From an uncultured Actinomycetes bacterium (GTDB lineage: Bacteria; Actinomycetota; Actinomycetes; Nanopelagicales; Nanopelagicaceae): a DNA stretch of 7,630 bases. The stretch lies in contig CAIXTG010000150.1 of NCBI GenBank assembly GCA_903922325.1, positions 1-7,630 on the forward strand, written 5' to 3'. Of this stretch, positions 6,129 to 7,630 are shown one piece after another. The notes under the pieces were generated by a model. The model saw only the letters and a list, made by a program, of their open reading frames with translations. It did not search any database and was not told where the DNA came from. The position numbers and the translations under genes were made by a program. Position 1 is the stretch's first letter, and every line of letters starts with the position of its first letter.

Positions 6129-6661
6129 TAAATCTTCACTTTCAAATACTTATTCGTTAACTCAATTAACTCTTCAGTTGATTTAACCACACCGACATGT
6201 TTATAAACCACAGTTCCTTGCTCATCAATAAACCAAGTAACCGGTACACCCATGCCGAAAGTTCCACGAGTTAAGCCTTTAGCGTCGTAGAGATTTGGCC
6301 AAGTGATGCCGTTGGCAATTATGAAGTCTTTGGAATCTTGGGATTTTGCTTCCTCAACTGCAATACCCAGCAGCATTACTTTGCCATTTGCATTATGATG
6401 AAACTCAACGAATAAAGGGATTTCGTCGGCACATGGCCCGCACCAAGAGCCCCAAACATTAACTATTAGTGGGCCGCGTAATGATTCAACCGAGATTTTT
6501 TGCGACCCGGTTAAACAGTTAAGCAATGTGTCTCCTGGTTTTGCGGCCACATGGCTAATTTCAGTGCAGTCAACAACTTCACCTTTAGCCGCCATTGGTT
6601 TAGTAATAGTGGAGCAACCAGTTAGTGACAGCGCGAGTAAGAGAATTAGAACTTTCTTCAT
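6128..6661 (-). CDS. TlpA/ResA-like thioredoxin-fold lipoprotein
   Basis: This 177-residue protein has an N-terminal lipoprotein signal (MKKVLILLLALSLTGC) with lipobox LTGC and the lipid-bearing cysteine at residue 16, so it should be anchored on the outer face of the membrane. The thioredoxin-like domain carries the redox motif WCGPC (73-77) within VWGSWCGPCADEIP and the cis-proline loop at G138-VPVT (P140), both typical of TlpA/ResA/DsbE proteins that reduce extracytoplasmic disulfides or cytochrome c apoproteins. An extra cysteine pair (C32, C49) precedes the domain and may form a structural disulfide. The ATG overlaps the nth stop (ATGA), and its own stop overlaps the next start (TAATG), giving a tightly coupled three-gene operon. 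It corresponds in position to Rv3673c of Mycobacterium. No cytochrome genes are in view, so the substrate is unknown. Confidence 0.9.
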   Translation of the reverse strand: MKKVLILLLALSLTGCSTITKPMAAKGEVVDCTEISHVAAKPGDTLLNCLTGSQKISVESLRGPLIVNVWGSWCGPCADEIPLFVEFHHNANGKVMLLGIAVEEAKSQDSKDFIIANGITWPNLYDAKGLTRGTFGMGVPVTWFIDEQGTVVYKHVGVVKSTEELIELTNKYLKVKI

Positions 6662-7356
6662 CGGAAATCCGCATCGGTTTTTAAAAGTAAACGCGCTTTG
6701 ACTGGATCAACTTCGCCGATGCCAAAAGATGGACAGATCTTGGCCATTGGGCAGGCGCCACAAGCTGGTTTGCGCGAATGACAAATTCGGCGACCGTGCC
6801 AGATCATGCGCTGTGACAAGTTGGTCCATTCTTTCTCTGCGATTAATGCGCCGACTTCGTGTTCGACTTTGACTGGATCTTGCGATGTGGTCCAACCAAA
6901 TCTACGCGACAAGCGACCAAAGTGAGTGTCAACGGTGATTCCTGGAATATCAAAGGCGTGACCTAATACAACATTGGCAGTTTTACGCCCAACGCCAGGC
7001 AGAGTTACTAATTTTTCAAGTTCAGCCGGAACTTCACCGCCATATTGCTTAACAATTTTGGTTGCCAACCCTTTGATGTGGCGAGCTTTCGCGCGAAAGA
7101 AACCCGTGGTGTAAATCAGATCTTCAATATCTTCGACTCGAGCGCCCGCAAATGCATTTACGCTCTTATATTTTTTAAAGAGTGCTGGCGTCACCGCGTT
7201 CACACGCTTATCTGTGCATTGTGCTGAGAGAACGGTGGCGATAAGTAGCTGCAGCGGATTTTTGAAGTCGAGTTCGCAGGTTACGTGCGGGTAAGTCTTG
7301 GTTAAAACCCGATAGATCTTGCGGGCTTCTGCTCGCTTTTGGCTATCGACTCCCAT
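6658..7356 (-). CDS. nth: Endonuclease III (DNA glycosylase/AP lyase)
   Basis: Endonuclease III removes oxidised pyrimidines and nicks the abasic site in base excision repair. With the ATG at 7356 the protein has 232 residues. It shows the helix-hairpin-helix LPGVGRKTANVV with the catalytic lysine K125, the catalytic aspartate D143 in VDTHFGRLSRR, and the four iron-sulfur cysteines C192, C199, C202 and C208 with the exact C-X6-C-X2-C-X5-C spacing. All six are offset by five from the E. coli numbering. An in-frame ATG at 7383 would add nine residues (MWHKRYFTS) but would overlap the divergent crp start; the inner start has AGAGG 12 bases upstream, rather far. It heads an operon with the thioredoxin lipoprotein and CvpA-family genes. 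Confidence 0.96.
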   Translation of the reverse strand: MGVDSQKRAEARKIYRVLTKTYPHVTCELDFKNPLQLLIATVLSAQCTDKRVNAVTPALFKKYKSVNAFAGARVEDIEDLIYTTGFFRAKARHIKGLATKIVKQYGGEVPAELEKLVTLPGVGRKTANVVLGHAFDIPGITVDTHFGRLSRRFGWTTSQDPVKVEHEVGALIAEKEWTNLSQRMIWHGRRICHSRKPACGACPMAKICPSFGIGEVDPVKARLLLKTDADFR

Positions 7357-7374
7357 GGAGGTAAAGTACCTCTT
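7357..7374. promoter_or_regulatory. Shared nth/crp start region with a palindrome holding both ribosome binding sites
   Basis: Only 18 bases separate the preferred nth and crp starts. They contain the inverted repeat GAGGTA-AAG-TACCTC (7358-7372). Read on the plus strand it gives GGAGG 13 bases before the crp GTG. Read on the minus strand it gives AGAGG 12 bases before the nth ATG. Both spacings are long. The promoters must lie inside the opposite coding regions; I see no clear -10 box for either. Confidence 0.5.
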
Positions 7375-7630
7375 GTGCCACATGATGAAGAAGTAGTACG
7401 TAGAGCCCCACTTTTTACTGCCCTCGATGATGCAGCGGCGGCTTCTTTGCGCGCATCAATGGATCAAGTAAAGGTGCTTAAGGGCAATGTGCTTTTCGCT
7501 GAAGGCGATTCTGGCGATCACTTATATGTAATTGTCGATGGCAAGTTAAAGCTCGGAACTTCAAGTACCGATGGCCGCGAAAATCTTTTATCAATTCTTG
7601 GACCTGGCGAAATGTTTGGCGAACTTAGCC
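7375..7630 (+). CDS. crp: Crp/Fnr-family transcription regulator, N-terminal part (cut by window edge)
   Basis: The first 85 codons encode the start of a cyclic-nucleotide-binding domain of the actinobacterial Crp type. The N-terminal segment RRAPLFTALDD is followed by beta-roll sequence (VLFAEGDSGDHLYVIVDGKLKLG), then TDGRENLLSILGPGEMFGELS, where FGELS carries the glutamate (E83) that contacts the cAMP ribose in Crp proteins. The effector pocket arginine and the DNA-binding helix-turn-helix lie beyond the window. The GTG start at 7375 gives an N-terminus about three residues longer than the mycobacterial Crp I recall; no closer in-frame ATG exists before residue 29. It is divergent from nth, the same arrangement as Rv3676 (crp) near Rv3674c (nth). 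It may control acs and fba, but no consensus Crp site was seen near either gene. Confidence 0.93.
   Translation, partial: MPHDEEVVRRAPLFTALDDAAAASLRASMDQVKVLKGNVLFAEGDSGDHLYVIVDGKLKLGTSSTDGRENLLSILGPGEMFGELS

Noticed and set aside
7357..7383. Longer endonuclease III start at 7383
   Set aside because: The extra nine residues match no family feature that I know, and the start would overlap the divergent crp coding region. The inner ATG is more plausible.

Overview
This window most likely comes from a small-genome actinobacterium of moderate GC. The freshwater acI group (Nanopelagicales) is my best guess, but I cannot confirm it. The evidence is Fba of exactly the mycobacterial type and length, actinobacterial-style Acs and Crp, a gene order resembling the Mycobacterium acs-marP-nth-crp neighbourhood, tight spacing, few recognisable Shine-Dalgarno sites at operon heads, and a secreted protein with a Pro/Thr/Ser linker.

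Layout. Positions 1-1301 (minus strand) carry fba (class II fructose-bisphosphate aldolase) followed by purA (adenylosuccinate synthetase, cut by the window edge). Positions 1302-1684 are the only long stretch without a large gene. They hold a long imperfect hairpin directly upstream of the fba ribosome binding site, a candidate fba promoter, a possible weak terminator, a 36-residue hydrophobic small ORF on the minus strand, and the acs promoter region. Positions 1685-3643 (plus) encode acetyl-CoA synthetase. A hairpin over the acs stop codon separates it from a convergent gene (3662-5554, minus) for a secreted protein with three cysteine-pair modules and an M23-like domain that has lost its catalytic histidines. 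Positions 5643-7356 (minus) form an overlapping operon: nth (endonuclease III), a TlpA/ResA-like thioredoxin lipoprotein, and a CvpA-family membrane protein. Divergent from nth, starting 18 bases away, is the N-terminal part of a Crp-family regulator that runs off the right edge.

How it fits together. Fba (glycolysis/gluconeogenesis), Acs (acetate assimilation) and a cyclic-nucleotide-type regulator are functions of central carbon control. The nth-thioredoxin-CvpA operon is a reduced form of the mycobacterial Rv3674c-Rv3671c cluster: the NUDIX gene is absent and only the membrane half of the MarP-type protein remains. No mobile element, CRISPR array, tRNA or rRNA was seen. The parts least explained by known families are the pseudo-M23 secreted protein, the 36-residue ORF and the fba leader hairpin.
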